From NCBI GenBank assembly GCA_001566295.1, contig KQ964247.1, positions 124,001-188,000 on the forward strand: 64,000 bases of DNA. The letters run 5' to 3'. A model generated the notes under the pieces. The model was not told where the DNA came from. It saw only the letters and a program-made list of their open reading frames with translations, and ran no database searches. The position numbers and the translations under genes are program-made. How positions within the stretch are numbered: position 1 is the stretch's first letter; each line of letters starts with the position of its first letter. The DNA comes from Microdochium bolleyi. Its lineage: Eukaryota; Ascomycota; Sordariomycetes; Xylariales; Microdochiaceae. Shown here piece by piece: positions 44,990 through 56,458 of this stretch.

Positions 44990-45858
44990 TGCTTCGTGGT
45001 GGGGACGAGCGCGTCGCGCGTTCTGTATGAATGCACGTCGGGCAGACAATGTCAGGGAGACTCATGGAGGACGGCCTAAGATAAGTAGCATGAACGTGCA
45101 GTCGTTGCTAGCACGAGCAAATGGGCCCTTTCAGGCTGCAAAAGTCCGAAAATGCTCATTGGGTGAGGGAGGCCCACGCCTGACAGCCTGGCCGCGTCCC
45201 ATCACCCTGCATGAGCGGACAGCACCGCCCCTTTGCAAAGTCCGAAACTGCCATTGGCCAGGTCCAGCAGGGGTCAGGCGCAACGCACAATCTGTCCCGC
45301 AAGCCTGGCTTTCGATCTTTCTTGTGACACGTCATGGATGGGAGCTGTATGCAAAAATGTGGCACTTGGATAACCCCATAGCAAAACACGGTGATGGGTG
45401 CCTAGCCCGTCCCCGGTAAGAATTCGCTTCGACTAGATTGCTAGAGAGCCAAGCCGACTGGTTGTTTCTTAGCCTGAGCCTTGCGTCTCGTGGCCAAGAC
45501 CGGACTGATGCAAGACAACGAGGTATCGACATTCGAACTTTGAGAGACGGTGGAGCAAAGCCTTCACCTTTCCAAACTTGTCCTATTGACGTGGTACTGT
45601 CTTTCCGCGTCTCACTGGAACACGCTTCAAAGTTCGAAAAGCGATACGCATCGACATGTCCGCTGTCCTTGACCAAGATCGAATCTCCATAGTCGTGCAA
45701 CATGTATAAAGAAAGCTGTTATGGAGCACTCGGCACATGGGAGTCCTCAGGACCATATTTTACATACCCTTGATCAAGCACATCAGCTGCGACCCCAGCC
45801 ACCTAGACGTTTCCCTTATCCGCAGTTCCTGTCGTTCTTTCCGACACGACCCAGAGTC
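44990..45858. other. upstream region of Clr5 copy B
   Basis: No supported gene on the left. It holds the copy B promoter with four elements related to those before copy A (listed separately) and, further right, the leader of the small plus-strand gene at 45859. Confidence 0.5.
45145..45638. promoter_or_regulatory. array of AAAGT(T/C)CGAA-type elements upstream of copy B
   Basis: TCCGAA at 45145 and 45241, and TTCGAA at 45532 (reverse orientation) and 45633. Each has AAAGT or its complement beside it. In the first two, TTGG follows at 7-8 nt. Same core as before copy A. Confidence 0.45.
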
Positions 45859-46092
45859 ATGGCCTGCCATTTCAAGAAGCAGCAACGATCGCAGAGCGAT
45901 AATTGGTCGACGGCAACCCAGCACGGATCAGTGTCGTCGACAAGAATCTCCAAGTCCGACGAAAAGGGTCACAAGCAGGACCGGGGCGGAGCTTCGGTCA
46001 AGCCGAAGGACAAGCAAAGCAAAAAGGTCACCAATAAGGCGAAGGACACGGAGCATGATATCATGTACACCGGCTCTCAGTTCGACAATTGA
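45859..46092 (+). CDS. small basic hypothetical protein
   Basis: 77 residues from the ATG at 45859, rich in K, S, D and Q (KSDEKGHKQDRGG, KPKDKQSKKVTNKAKD), so disordered and charged. No family recognised. A TATAAAG run at about 45705-45711 lies 150 bp upstream. It may be a real small gene or chance; there is no homologue in the window. Confidence 0.25.
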   Translation: MACHFKKQQRSQSDNWSTATQHGSVSSTRISKSDEKGHKQDRGGASVKPKDKQSKKVTNKAKDTEHDIMYTGSQFDN

Positions 46093-47074
46093 TCTCTTGT
46101 TTGCGACCTGCTGCGGGTTGGATCTGAGAGTAAGCAAGCCTTCATGGCTCAGCTGCATTACGACAGAGCTAACACTCTCACATCAGCTACATTCCTATTT
46201 TCTCATCGATTCAAGTGCCTCATTACTGGACACCGCGAGATGAATGAGGAACCCGGCGAACCTGGGGTCAGGCTGCCAGAAAGCTCGAGGTCTAAAAGAA
46301 GCCGCTCTGCTCGACCTGCCTATAACCTGACTTGTACAAGATCCGACCTCAAAAAGGGCTGCGGCAGGTCCGGAGTGGACGACATTGGAAGCTGAGGTCA
46401 AAGCTGATGGAAGGGAATATCTTGGGGCCAAGAAGCCAGGATTTGAAGGAGGGATGCTGAATCCCAAGACCAAAGAAAAGCTATTTAGCACGTCTAGCTC
46501 AACGTAAACAAATCTACGCCCCAGAGCAAGAGTCCCAGTCCTCCAGCCCTTGTATGGTTCTCGGGCCGCAACAGGCCAGGCTTGCCGGGCGGAGTACCAG
46601 GGTCCACGGTTAGGGTTACCTGACAGGCAACCTCCAGAGTCCCACAAAACCGGTTCCAGTTTTCTGGGCTTCCACTCTTGCACAACTCAACTCACAACTC
46701 GCCGACCAGGCCTTGTTTCATTGAAGACTGCTAGTGGCGCAAAGTAAATACTGCACAATCTCGAAATGACACCTCAGTGACAATAACAACTCAGCAGCAA
46801 ATACATGCCAGACCCCTGTCGCCACACTGCGCTCGTCTAGAACAGCGATGCCAAGACGAGCTGAATGCTTGTTCCTGTGACCCCTGCTAGCATCCCAGCC
46901 GCACCTTGTTTCGTGTCAGATGTCAAGTCGGCATCAGCTGTCTCAACGGGCAGGCTGGCCAGCGCACTTCCTGCTTCTTCTTCCCCATCTTCTTGATCTT
47001 CATAAACACCCCAGTACAGGCACTGGGTTACTCACATCTCACTGCAACAAAGACATCACGCAGTTGGTCCCACG
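46093..47074. other. intergenic, HET promoter
   Basis: About 1 kb without a supported gene. The right end is the promoter and leader of the HET gene at 47075. Confidence 0.5.
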
Positions 47075-49876
47075 ATGGCCGCCGTGCCAATCGCTTACCG
47101 CCCCCTCCAGGGCCCAGAGATCCGACTTCTCAGCATCGCGCGGCCGCAGCGCATGGAGAGCGATGAGCGGGTGCGCTGCACCCTGCACTACGTCCCGCTG
47201 TCCGCGGCACATCTCAAACCCGGCGCCGACCCAACACCCGGCAGGATCAACTTCCGCGGCGAGCTCCGCGGCGAGTCGCCCGAGTACTTCACCGTCGTGA
47301 CGGAGCCCGTGGCCGCCCCGAAACGCGACGTCACGGCCGGCCTGAAGCGGTCGGTAGGCGGCAAGCTGAGCCGCCTGTTCGGCAAGACATCCCGCGCCGA
47401 CAGCAGCAACAACGGCGTCGGCGCCTTGGACAAGCGCCTCGCGCGGATGAGCATCGCCTCGTCGGCCAACCCCGAGCCTACGCCACAGACACACCCGGAG
47501 CGGTTCCACTTCTCCATCGACGAGGGCCGGCCGCACCTCTGGGACTGGACCCCGCCGCGCCCGGAGGAGCTCGGGGCACCGGGGATGCTCCCGGGATCGT
47601 CGCCCACGCGGTATACGTGGGGTGACTTTGTCGCGCTCAGCTACAACTGGGGGCCCGGAGACGGGCATATCGTTGTCGACGGGCAGCCTGCCAAGGTGAC
47701 GGCGAACCTGGAGAAGGCACTGCGGGAGATCCGCGACAAGGGTTGGTTCCCAACCACTACTACTACTACCAACAGCAACACAGATGACAAGAAGGTCATG
47801 CTCTGGGTCGACGCCCTGTGCATCAACCAGCTCGACGACTCCGAGAAGGCCGTGCAGATCGGCCGCATGGGCCAGATCTACCGCGAGGCGGGCAACGTGC
47901 TCGTCTGGCTGCGCGACACGACCACGCACGCGCAGTCCGAGGCGGGCATGACGCCCGGCCTGGCGGTCGACTACATGCAGTGGCTGTCGGCATACTACCG
48001 GACCGAGATTCTCGAGAGCCTCGACCACCACGACGGCAACGCGGCGCAGGTCCAGCAGTTTCGCGAGATTGCGAGCTTCCGGCTCGAGCGCGCGCTGGCA
48101 ATGGTCACCAAGGCCATCATTGCCGACGACATCGACGTCGACGACGCCGGGTGGTACGCCATCTTCAGCTTCTTCGCGAACCCGTACTGGACGCGGCTGT
48201 GGATCATCCAGGAGCTCGCCATGGGCCGGCATGGGATGCCGGTCATGTGCGACGGGCGTGTCACCCAGTGGCGGCACATTCGCGACTCGGCGCTCATCAT
48301 GACCCGCGTGTCGAGCCTCATCGCCGAGCGCGTGGCCCGGTACGCCGGAACCCACGACCTCCCGGTTCCGGGATCCGGCAGCATGGCGACAGCCGCGGGC
48401 TCACTGCCCGTCGACCACATCGCCGGCATCGCCGAGCTGTCCATCCACGGCCAGCGCAAGAGGATCCCCCACGTCCCGCGCGAGATGCTCTCGTTCTCCC
48501 GCCGCCCGGGCCCCAGCGCGACCCCCTCGGTCCGGGGCACCCGCCTTCTCCAGATCCTCGCCCTCGCGACGCGGGCCGAGTGCTTCATGCCCGAGGACCG
48601 CGTCTGGGGCCTACTCGAGGTGCCCCGGATCCGGACCCTCGCGATGAGCAAGCCATCCGACCCGGGGAAGTTCCTCCCGCTGTTCTACGTGTACACCATC
48701 TTCGCCGCGCGGTGCATCGACTCTGGGGACCTGCCCTTCGAGCTCGCGGGCGCGGGGGACGACGAGGTCGTGACGCGCACCGAGAACGTGACGGTCACGG
48801 AGCACGGTATGGTGACGGGCGTGTCGCGCGGCACGCAGGCCGTCGCCGCGGGCGTTACGTACTCGCTCGACGTGTTCGCGTACGTCAACGGGTTCGAGAC
48901 GGGCCTGTTCCTGCCCAGCTGGGTGCCGCACCTCGCCGCGGACCCGGTGCTCAGGACGCATCCCTTTTTCGGGCCATGGATTGCGGGCGGGAGCACCCAG
49001 AGCGTGCACAAGCCGAAGATAACTATCGGTCCGCAACCCGGGTCTGCCGAGGAAGGGGACGACGACGAGCTGTCGAGTCTCGAGATCAAGGCGGTGCTGC
49101 TGGACGAGGTCATCAGTATTAGCGCGATACAAGGGCTGATCACGGAGCAGCTGGACTTCACGTGCTACGGGCACGTCACGATGGCGGAGAGGAAAGAGCC
49201 TACTGCTTCTGCATCGAGCACTGACACAGGTCCGGAGGGCTCATCGGTGTCGGAGGATGATGAAGTCTTCCCGACGGGAGTCGTCCAAGGTCAGACCTCG
49301 CCCAAGGATCTGGCCAAGGACCACGAAACGGCACGGTATGCCCTCACCAAGGTCCTCACCGCAGGGGCAGACGTCAATGGCAGGCAGGAGATCGATATCG
49401 ATCCCGACGAGTTCTTCCACGTCGTGCCAAGCTCGACCGTGGACATCGAGGCTACCAAGGACTCGATCGACTACCGGCTCGCAGACTTTGTCGAGAGCAG
49501 CGCAGACTTCCGCATCGCCGGCCGGCCGCTGAGGGAGTACTTCACCTCTTCAGAGACGACGGCGGAACCGCCTGAACCCACTCTTAACGCCAGTCGTCTC
49601 AAACAGTCCGCTTCCGCCAAGATCTGGGGCCGGCGCCTCGCCATCACGAAACCGAACGGCGCTCTGTGCCTGGTCCCCATGGCCACGCAGCTGGGCGACC
49701 AGATCTGGGTCATCCCCGGCCACCCGCGGCCCGTTGTACTGCGGCCACTCATTGACGTCAGCCCGAGCGTGAAATACTGCCGGCTTATTGGCGAGGCGTA
49801 CGTTGACGGGATCATGGAGGGCGAGATCGAGGGATTGGGGATACTGAACCGGTGGGGGACTGTCGTGCTCTGTTGA
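47075..49876 (+). CDS. HET-domain protein
   Basis: Intronless gene, 933 residues from the ATG at 47075. HET domain at about 185-375: FVALSYNWGPGDG, MLWVDALCINQLDDSEKAVQI, VLVWLRD, TRLWIIQELAMGRHG. HET domains act in vegetative incompatibility and trigger cell death in some fungi. The rest (about 380-933) has no repeats or membrane segments and no recognised domain; DPDEFFHVVPS-type strands near 770-790 and an acidic SVSEDDEVFPTG stretch are the only notes. GC content is very high and codon use uniform. It is not linked by similarity to the HET/ankyrin gene at 7133 beyond the HET domain itself. Confidence 0.9.
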   Translation: MAAVPIAYRPLQGPEIRLLSIARPQRMESDERVRCTLHYVPLSAAHLKPGADPTPGRINFRGELRGESPEYFTVVTEPVAAPKRDVTAGLKRSVGGKLSRLFGKTSRADSSNNGVGALDKRLARMSIASSANPEPTPQTHPERFHFSIDEGRPHLWDWTPPRPEELGAPGMLPGSSPTRYTWGDFVALSYNWGPGDGHIVVDGQPAKVTANLEKALREIRDKGWFPTTTTTTNSNTDDKKVMLWVDALCINQLDDSEKAVQIGRMGQIYREAGNVLVWLRDTTTHAQSEAGMTPGLAVDYMQWLSAYYRTEILESLDHHDGNAAQVQQFREIASFRLERALAMVTKAIIADDIDVDDAGWYAIFSFFANPYWTRLWIIQELAMGRHGMPVMCDGRVTQWRHIRDSALIMTRVSSLIAERVARYAGTHDLPVPGSGSMATAAGSLPVDHIAGIAELSIHGQRKRIPHVPREMLSFSRRPGPSATPSVRGTRLLQILALATRAECFMPEDRVWGLLEVPRIRTLAMSKPSDPGKFLPLFYVYTIFAARCIDSGDLPFELAGAGDDEVVTRTENVTVTEHGMVTGVSRGTQAVAAGVTYSLDVFAYVNGFETGLFLPSWVPHLAADPVLRTHPFFGPWIAGGSTQSVHKPKITIGPQPGSAEEGDDDELSSLEIKAVLLDEVISISAIQGLITEQLDFTCYGHVTMAERKEPTASASSTDTGPEGSSVSEDDEVFPTGVVQGQTSPKDLAKDHETARYALTKVLTAGADVNGRQEIDIDPDEFFHVVPSSTVDIEATKDSIDYRLADFVESSADFRIAGRPLREYFTSSETTAEPPEPTLNASRLKQSASAKIWGRRLAITKPNGALCLVPMATQLGDQIWVIPGHPRPVVLRPLIDVSPSVKYCRLIGEAYVDGIMEGEIEGLGILNRWGTVVLC

Positions 49877-50002
49877 AGGATATGTTGCAATACGGCGGGC
49901 ATTTCCACGGGTTGGAGTCTTTTAGAGCAGGCGTGCTTGTGGTGTGATTGCTTTTCTTTTGCTGTACAGCCATTCTCTATTCCTCAACGCAGGTCTCCAC
50001 CA
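49877..50002. other. short convergent gap
   Basis: 126 bp between the HET stop and the P5CR stop. Nothing seen. Confidence 0.6.
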
Positions 50003-51109
50003 CTACAGCTTGCCCAGCGTCTTGCCCAGCTCCTCCCCGCGACTCGTCGCCGCGCGCACCGCCTTGTCCACAATCTCCTTGAACCCGGACGCCTCGAAGC
50101 TCTTGAGTGCCGCCTCGGTTGTGCCGTTCGGGCTCGTCACGTTCTTGCGTAGCTGCGCCGGCTCGTCGCTCGACTCGACGAGCATCTTGCCCGCGCCAAA
50201 GGCCGTCTGCTTCGCGAGGCGCGTCGCCTGCTCGCGCGTCAGTCCGAGGCTGACGCCGGCCTCGGTGAGGTGCTCGACCATGGCGAAGAAGTAGGCGGGG
50301 CCGGATCCTAGACGTAAGAAGAAAGAGGGTTGTTAGTGTCTGGAAATCCACGGCTGGCGGCATTGCAAGCCTGCGATAGCACAGAAACCAGCAACGAGGG
50401 GACGGCACAAGTAGAAAGAACTCAACGTACCGGAAAGCCCCGTGACGACATCAATCAGCTCCTCCTTGTCCACCCACTCTGTCGCCCTGCTCACGCTGCC
50501 CAGCAGACTCGACACAAGCTCCCGCTCCGCCTCGCCGACATCGTCGCCGGCAAACACCCCGCTCGCGCCCTCGCCCAGCAGAGCAGGGGTGTTGGGCATG
50601 ACCCGGACAACCCTGGGCTTCGCGGGCGCGCTCCACCCGCGCAGCGTGTCCATGGTGATGCCCGCGGCGATGGAGATGAAGAGGGGCGCCTTGCCCTGCT
50701 CGGCCCACGCGGCGCCGAGCTCCTGGCACACCGTCTTGGCGACCTGCGGCTTGACCGAGAGGAAGACGACGTCGGCGGTCAGGGCGGCCTCGCTGTTGGA
50801 CGTTGTGACGTTGACGCCGAGCGCGGCCATCTTGTCGCGGTTCACGTCCCAGGGCTCAGCGACGTGGATATTGGTCTTGGGGGTGCCCTTGGCGAGCAGG
50901 CCGCCGATGATGGCACCGGCCATGTTTCCGCCGCCTATGGTGTGGTGGGACATGGTGTTAGTGTCAGTCATCTAGAGAGGGCATTGCGAGAGCCTCCCTC
51001 GCCGGGAGGTGGCCTATTTTCGGGGCTTGCTCATGGTAGTCTTGGGCGCGGATGGCGGGGTCGACGTACCAATGAAGGCGAGCTTGCACTCCTGCAGCTT
51101 GGGCGCCAT
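50003..51109 (-). CDS. PRO3: pyrroline-5-carboxylate reductase
   Basis: Three exons on the minus strand: 51070-51109, 50431-50934, 50003-50307 (introns 135 and 123 nt), giving 282 residues. It catalyses the last step of proline synthesis (P5C to proline with NAD(P)H) in the cytosol. The 40-nt first exon gives MAPKLQECKLAFIG, which joins GGNMAGAIIGGLL to complete the Rossmann GxGxMA loop. Later: VFLSVKPQ, RVMPNTPALLGEG, and the family end SGPAYFFAMVEHLTEAGVSLGL reached by the second join (TGLSG/SGPAY), then TSPNGTTEAALKSFE. Length matches the family. The name PRO3 is the yeast orthologue. Confidence 0.95.
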
Positions 51110-54013
51110 GATGATTGTGCGGTCTGGTCGTCGATCTGAGGTTTCCGGAGGGGCGTGCAGGACGATTGGTTCTTCGTGATCTAGACGCGTACGTGGTCAA
51201 GATTATGCTGGCGGGTGCTCGTGGAGATGAGGTTGATCGAGCCGTCGAAATCCAATTGACGATGGGAGCTTGCGCGCCGAGACCGGCCGCCGACGTCAGG
51301 CACGGCAATGTACTGCGAGGGGCAGGGTACTTGTCGCCTTCGCACCCCAGCGCCGCAGGCCCGTGTACTATCGCACCTCGAGGACATGCGAGGCATGTGG
51401 GGTCGCTGGCATGTAAGTGGGGCCTAGGGGACTGGCCCGTGGCTAGCCGACTTCTCACCACGGACTCTCTCACACAAGCTAGACCCAGAGCTCCATTCCC
51501 ATAGAGTATCGGACCGGCTCAGGGTGGTCTAAAGCACCAAAGGGGATTTATCTCGGCTTTACGTAGCAGCCAAGGAAGCGATCTCGGCTCAGATCGAGTT
51601 TTCTTAGGCATCATGTACAAATGGCCAAGTCAAGATGAGACAAACATACCACAAGGAAGATGGACATGAGGAATATGACCGCTTGGTGATATGTCTGTAA
51701 CTTGCACTGCCAGGACAGCTCGTCCATTTCTGACTAGGCTGGTCGCTGTCTTGCTATTGGCCAAGACAGCTCCGGTCTCTATTCTTCTTTTTTAATATTG
51801 TCTTTCAACTCATCTCCAATCGCATGAGCGCCCAGAAATCATACATCTGTAGTCTATTGTCCGCTGTGGCATTAGTGCTCTTGAGGTCACGGAATGTTCA
51901 ACAGAGAGATTGCTCGTAGCACTGGCACGATGGCGTTGTGCATGGTGCTGTATGCCAAACTACCACTCTTCGCCGTACTTGGTTCGGGAGTAGCGGTACG
52001 CTGAGCTTGGTAGATGTCAGGGCTGGTGTTGGTGAACGCGCATGGCGAGCATGTCAGTCGGTAATAGGGTCGACAGGACCCTGCGGGACGTCTCTTCATC
52101 TCAGAGCAGACCGCGCTCGGGGGGGGGCGAGCGTCCAACACTTTTGCACGCGCTGCCGGGCTGCGTTCCGGGAGCAGCGGGCCCCAGGTGATGCGCGGCC
52201 AGAAGTCTCCTACGATAGCAGCGACTAGTCCCGGTGGCTGAACTCATGATCTCTCATGGCCCCAGGATCGTCAAGGATCGGAATCATGTCGCCCGGGTCC
52301 CCCCTCTCCATCCTGAGCATCCTGCTCTTGGATTTTGCCTAATTTTATCGCATTGTCTTGGCGCCATCAAGGTGTAGGTTGCGGGGCAATCAAGTCATGC
52401 CAGTAAGAGAGCTTTGAGGCATACGAATCATAGGCTATATTGGGTGTCGGCCGCGGAAATTGCAAGGCACATCATCGACGCCTGTGGCTATCCCCTTGGG
52501 ACTTTTTTCGATCTAAAGGCACAGAGATCGGGGGTTCCAGGGGTAATAGATTGAGTGGCACCACCGCCCGTCGATCCAGCTGAGCCGCGGAAGAGATCGA
52601 TTCTCCGACGGACACAGCTTCGGCCTAGCTCGTGACCCTCGTCCGCCACGGAAGATTTTCTGGCGTGCGTGTCTTTCGCATTTAGCCTGTAATTGAAACA
52701 GCTCAAGCTTACTACGGCTGTGTTGTACTTGATACTGCTCACGGGCACACATCGACCATTGTCCAAGCTTCACCATCGCACCACGCACCCGTGTAACAGG
52801 ACACCATGAAGCAAACTGGATGAGAAAAGTCTTTGCGGCGAACCCTACCTAGTATGTAATTGGTGAGCGCGACGCCTGTTCGTTTCTATGCGAGACACCA
52901 CTCTTGGACTCGTCGTATCCAAAAGAGTGCCAAGCAAGCCGTTGTGGGACTCAGCGAGGATGGCCTGGGCACGGTCAACGACCTTGAGGTCCCACGTCGG
53001 AATGATAGCTCTGCCGGTCAATTGCCGGTCGCTTGCCGCCCGGGAAAAGTACGCGTACACGTACGGGGATAAGACCAGGGAGAGCCCTGCTTTTGGACTG
53101 CCCTGTCACTTTATCACTCGCAGAGACAGATTGGCGAGGGCGCCTGTCGACTCTGTCCCGCGCCAATCTCGAATCAAGGATCGGAGCCGAACCCTCCGCA
53201 TGGAGTATACGACGTACCCCACACAACGGGGGAATACATACGGTTGCAGTCTCAGGCGAGTTGTCCCCCGCGAAAGCAGGGGTCGGCACGTGGGTGCAGT
53301 CTGAGAATGTGACGCTGCGTAGAGTTGCGATTGGGTCGATCGAGAGCAAGTATGAGATGCGATTGCTCCGGTTGTCGTCCTCTCGCATGACAGAGAGGGC
53401 TATTAGTTGGCTATGACAAGCATGGAGCGCACCTCATCTGCTCCGATGTTGCATGCACACATCATAACTACATGCACAGCAACCCGATCATGGTAACCCG
53501 ATCGTGCAGGAGCTACGATCGCGGACCAGATCTACGGCAGATGGTCGAGGCTGACTGCCGTGCCAGTACTGATCACCACGCCAAGCCCTGCTCGTTTTCG
53601 TATAGGAGCCACCTGTTCCACCGGCATCCGCACCTTGCAGCGGCATGTGTTTGACCGCCGTCTGCCATACCAGTACGCACGGATGGTAGGGTCTCGCGGG
53701 CATGCACTTCGCAAACCCACCACGGCTCCAAGGTGCTCGGGGTGGATTCTAGCTGGGTCCTAGATCTTGGCAATAGGAATGATTCCTCCTTCGGAGGCAG
53801 CACTGCCGTGACGGAGAGGCCTGATCTTCCTAAGCTTGATCCACATGGCTTCCTGAGGAAGAGCACCTGTGGCTATATCACGTTTCATTCGGGAGTATAT
53901 ATTCAGGACTAGTGGGCTCCCCGAACTAGCCATTGTGACCGCTCTACATGCTCTGACAGATCGAACCAAAACTTCCATCCAGGCAACAAGTTGAAGCCGG
54001 TCACCCAACCAAG
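51110..54013. other. 2.9 kb without recognisable gene
   Basis: Short frames on both strands, none with a domain, splice-supported extension or codon pattern of the neighbours. No tRNA, rRNA or transposon recognised. The right edge is the promoter of the CBM1 gene. Confidence 0.5.
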
Positions 54014-55151
54014 ATGGGGCTCCTCTCTGGCATCGTGGCCCTCGCGTCCGTCCTCGGCTCCGCGCTGGCCGTCACCGGGCCCTACGGCGCAGCTGTAAGT
54101 CATCAGATCTCCAGTGCCCCTTGACACAATGCCACTAACCACAGAGAAACCTACCTCACAGAACCCAACCACCGTCGGCGCCCTCCAGGCCCACACCGTC
54201 TACGCGCCCTCGAACCTCTCCGGCGCCGGCAAGATGCCCGTCTTCATCTGGGGCAACGGGGCGTGCTCGGCGGATGGCACCTCGGTGCGCGGCTTCCTCA
54301 GCGAGATCGCGTCGCACGGGTACCTCGTCATCTCTCAGGGCCGTCCCGGCGGCAGCGGCTCGTCGACGCAGGACCAGATGCGCGCGGCCATCGCGTGGGC
54401 CGCGGCGGGCACGGGGGGCAGCTACAACGTCAACACGGCGCAGATCATGACGGCCGGATTCAGCTGCGGCGGGACCGAGGCGTACATTGGCATCACCGAC
54501 GACCGCGTCAAGACTATCGGCATCCTCAACTCGGGCTTGCTCAGCAACTACGACCAGGCGGGGAGCATCCGCAAGCCCATTGTCTTCCTGCTCGGCGGCC
54601 CCAGCGACATCGCCTACTCCAACGGCGAGCGCGACTACTCCCGGCTTCCCGGCGGCACCCCCGCGTGGAAGGGTAACCTGAACCGCGTCGGCCACGGCGG
54701 GACGTACTACGAGACTGACGGCGGCTTGTGGGCCAAGACGCTCGTCAACTGGCTCAACTGGGTCTTCAAGGGCCAGGCCGCGGGCAAGTCGTTCCTCACC
54801 GGCGCGCAGGGCCAGGGCTTCGACAGCGTCGTCTACAAGAGCCTGGATAGTTTGCAGGTGCCCATCGGCGGTGGTGGTGGCGGCGGCGGCGGCGGCGGCC
54901 AGACTACGACTACCACTACCCAGCCGCCGACAACGCAGCCTACGAACTCGCCAACTTGTGCTGCTCTCTACGGCCAGTGCGGCGGTGCCTCGTGGAATGG
55001 CCCCAAGTGCTGCAGCAGCGGCACCTGCAAGGCGAGCAATGGTAAGTCTAGATGGAACCTGACACTCTTCTCACTCTCCCTTTTCAAACAAGGGATTCAT
55101 TGCTGACGTATACATATCTATGTGACAGAGTGGTACTCGCAGTGTTTGTAA
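54014..55151 (+). CDS. secreted alpha/beta-hydrolase with C-terminal CBM1
   Basis: Three exons: 54014-54094, 54162-55041, 55129-55151 (introns 67 and 87 nt), giving 327 residues. The signal peptide is residues 1-19 (MGLLSGIVALASVLGSALA). The hydrolase domain covers about 20-260, with nucleophile TAGFSCGGTEAY (S128), acid GGPSDIAYS (D176) and RVGHGGTYYE (H205). A Gly-rich (11 Gly) and Thr/Pro linker leads to a cellulose-binding CBM1 (about 289-327: CAALYGQCGGASWNGPKCC..) whose last residues EWYSQCL come from the 23-nt third exon. It is likely an extracellular esterase or related enzyme acting on plant cell wall material; the exact substrate is not clear. Confidence 0.92.
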
Positions 55152-56046
55152 GCGCCCGAGAGAGGCAGACACAGTTTGCTCGGTTCTTCGAATTTGATGT
55201 AAAGCTGGCGTTTTCTGTCGTTGGCTTCGTTCACCGGGAGCCTTGTGCTGGATTCTTTCGTTCAGCTCCCTTGCATATGTAGCTCTTAATCCCCGGCACC
55301 GCCCAGTATATAGTCCTGCATAGTTGCTATCAGTATATTTTGCCAGCCACACATCGTGTTGACTCTCGTAGACTTCAGAAAGTGCCAGCACCTTGCTAAC
55401 AATTTTTCGAGAGTTCGCAACGCTGGCCGTATGCGGTCCCTTATTGAATTTGCCGTATTCATGAAGCCCGAGCGGTACATTTATCCTCTGGTCTATCTCT
55501 GAGAATCTGATCTTCGCAGCTTTGAGCCTACAAGAGGCAATGTAGAAAGTGATTTTGGAAGAGCCTACACCAAGGCTTGGATGGGGTCCTGACGCCACAG
55601 CCCAATAGCACGATGTTAGTCCAAATCCAAATGGCCATCAACCGCGGGCTTGCCGCGGTCTAGACTGATCTGAATCCCGGACCATGCTGTCCGTCACAAA
55701 ATGCACTGATGTGTTAGTCGACGTTTCATCGTCAAATTGGAGAGCCAAGCGAGCTAGTTGTGTCCTGGAGGTACACCATGGCCCAATTATGGCTTGGTCC
55801 TCGAGTTGCCCCTGAGCAGCAGAGCGGCATGGGCCGATTTCGTGGAGACTATCGGTGCGCCACATATCGACGGAGGACATGGTGGAAATAAGGGTCAAAC
55901 TGCGAGGAGTCGCAAGGGACGACTGATCTTGACATCATTTATAAGTCGACGGACACCGATACTTAGCGGAAAGATGCCCGAATCTTACCGACCCTTCGAG
56001 TGCTCGGGTTCACGTGCTTCCATCGTTCCATTCACAGTCACTTATT
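55152..56046. other. intergenic
   Basis: No supported gene; 3' flank of the CBM1 gene and upstream region of the small frame at 56047. Confidence 0.5.
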
Positions 56047-56294
56047 ATGCTTTTCTACAATACCAGCACGTTTTTAGTGTTACTTGCAGTCAATCATGTT
56101 GCTGCGCTGGTGCCAGCTCTTCACAAGAGGCACGCTTGTGTCGATGACAAGTGCTTGAGAGGAGTATGGTTCTGCTCATACACGCGGTTCCGAGACAAAC
56201 GATGAGGCTAATCACCCAGCTTGTGCAGGTTCACCGGGACCCTTTGGAGCTTTCAGGCTCAGACGCCGTCGCTGCAGCCGGCTTCGACTGTTAA
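56047..56294 (+). CDS. possible small secreted cysteine protein
   Basis: Proposed exons 56047-56163 and 56229-56294 (65-nt intron, GTATGG donor, GCAG acceptor), giving 60 residues. The start MLFYNTSTFLVLLAVNHVAA is a good signal-peptide shape, followed by HKRHACVDDKCLRG with a KR site and two Cys; exon 2 ends in FDC. No known family, and the second exon is tentative. It could be a short effector-type protein or a chance frame. Confidence 0.3.
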
Positions 56295-56384
56295 GACAAG
56301 CGAGCTCACTGGCGTTTCATTATGTCATTATCAGCACCACCACCACGACAGTCACCAGTATGTCTGCTCGTGTGTGTAAGCGTT

Positions 56385-56458
<74 letters not shown>

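Noticed and set aside
43001..45638. Heat-shock elements as the reading of the TTCGAA array
   Set aside because: Heat-shock elements have two bases between TTC and GAA; here they abut.
47039..48355. 438-residue minus-strand frame inside the HET gene
   Set aside because: Antisense shadow of HET coding sequence, Arg/His/Leu-rich.
50935..50971. In-frame short N-terminus (MTDTN..) for P5C reductase
   Set aside because: This stretch is the end of intron 1; the exon at 51070-51109 gives the proper start and completes the Rossmann loop.
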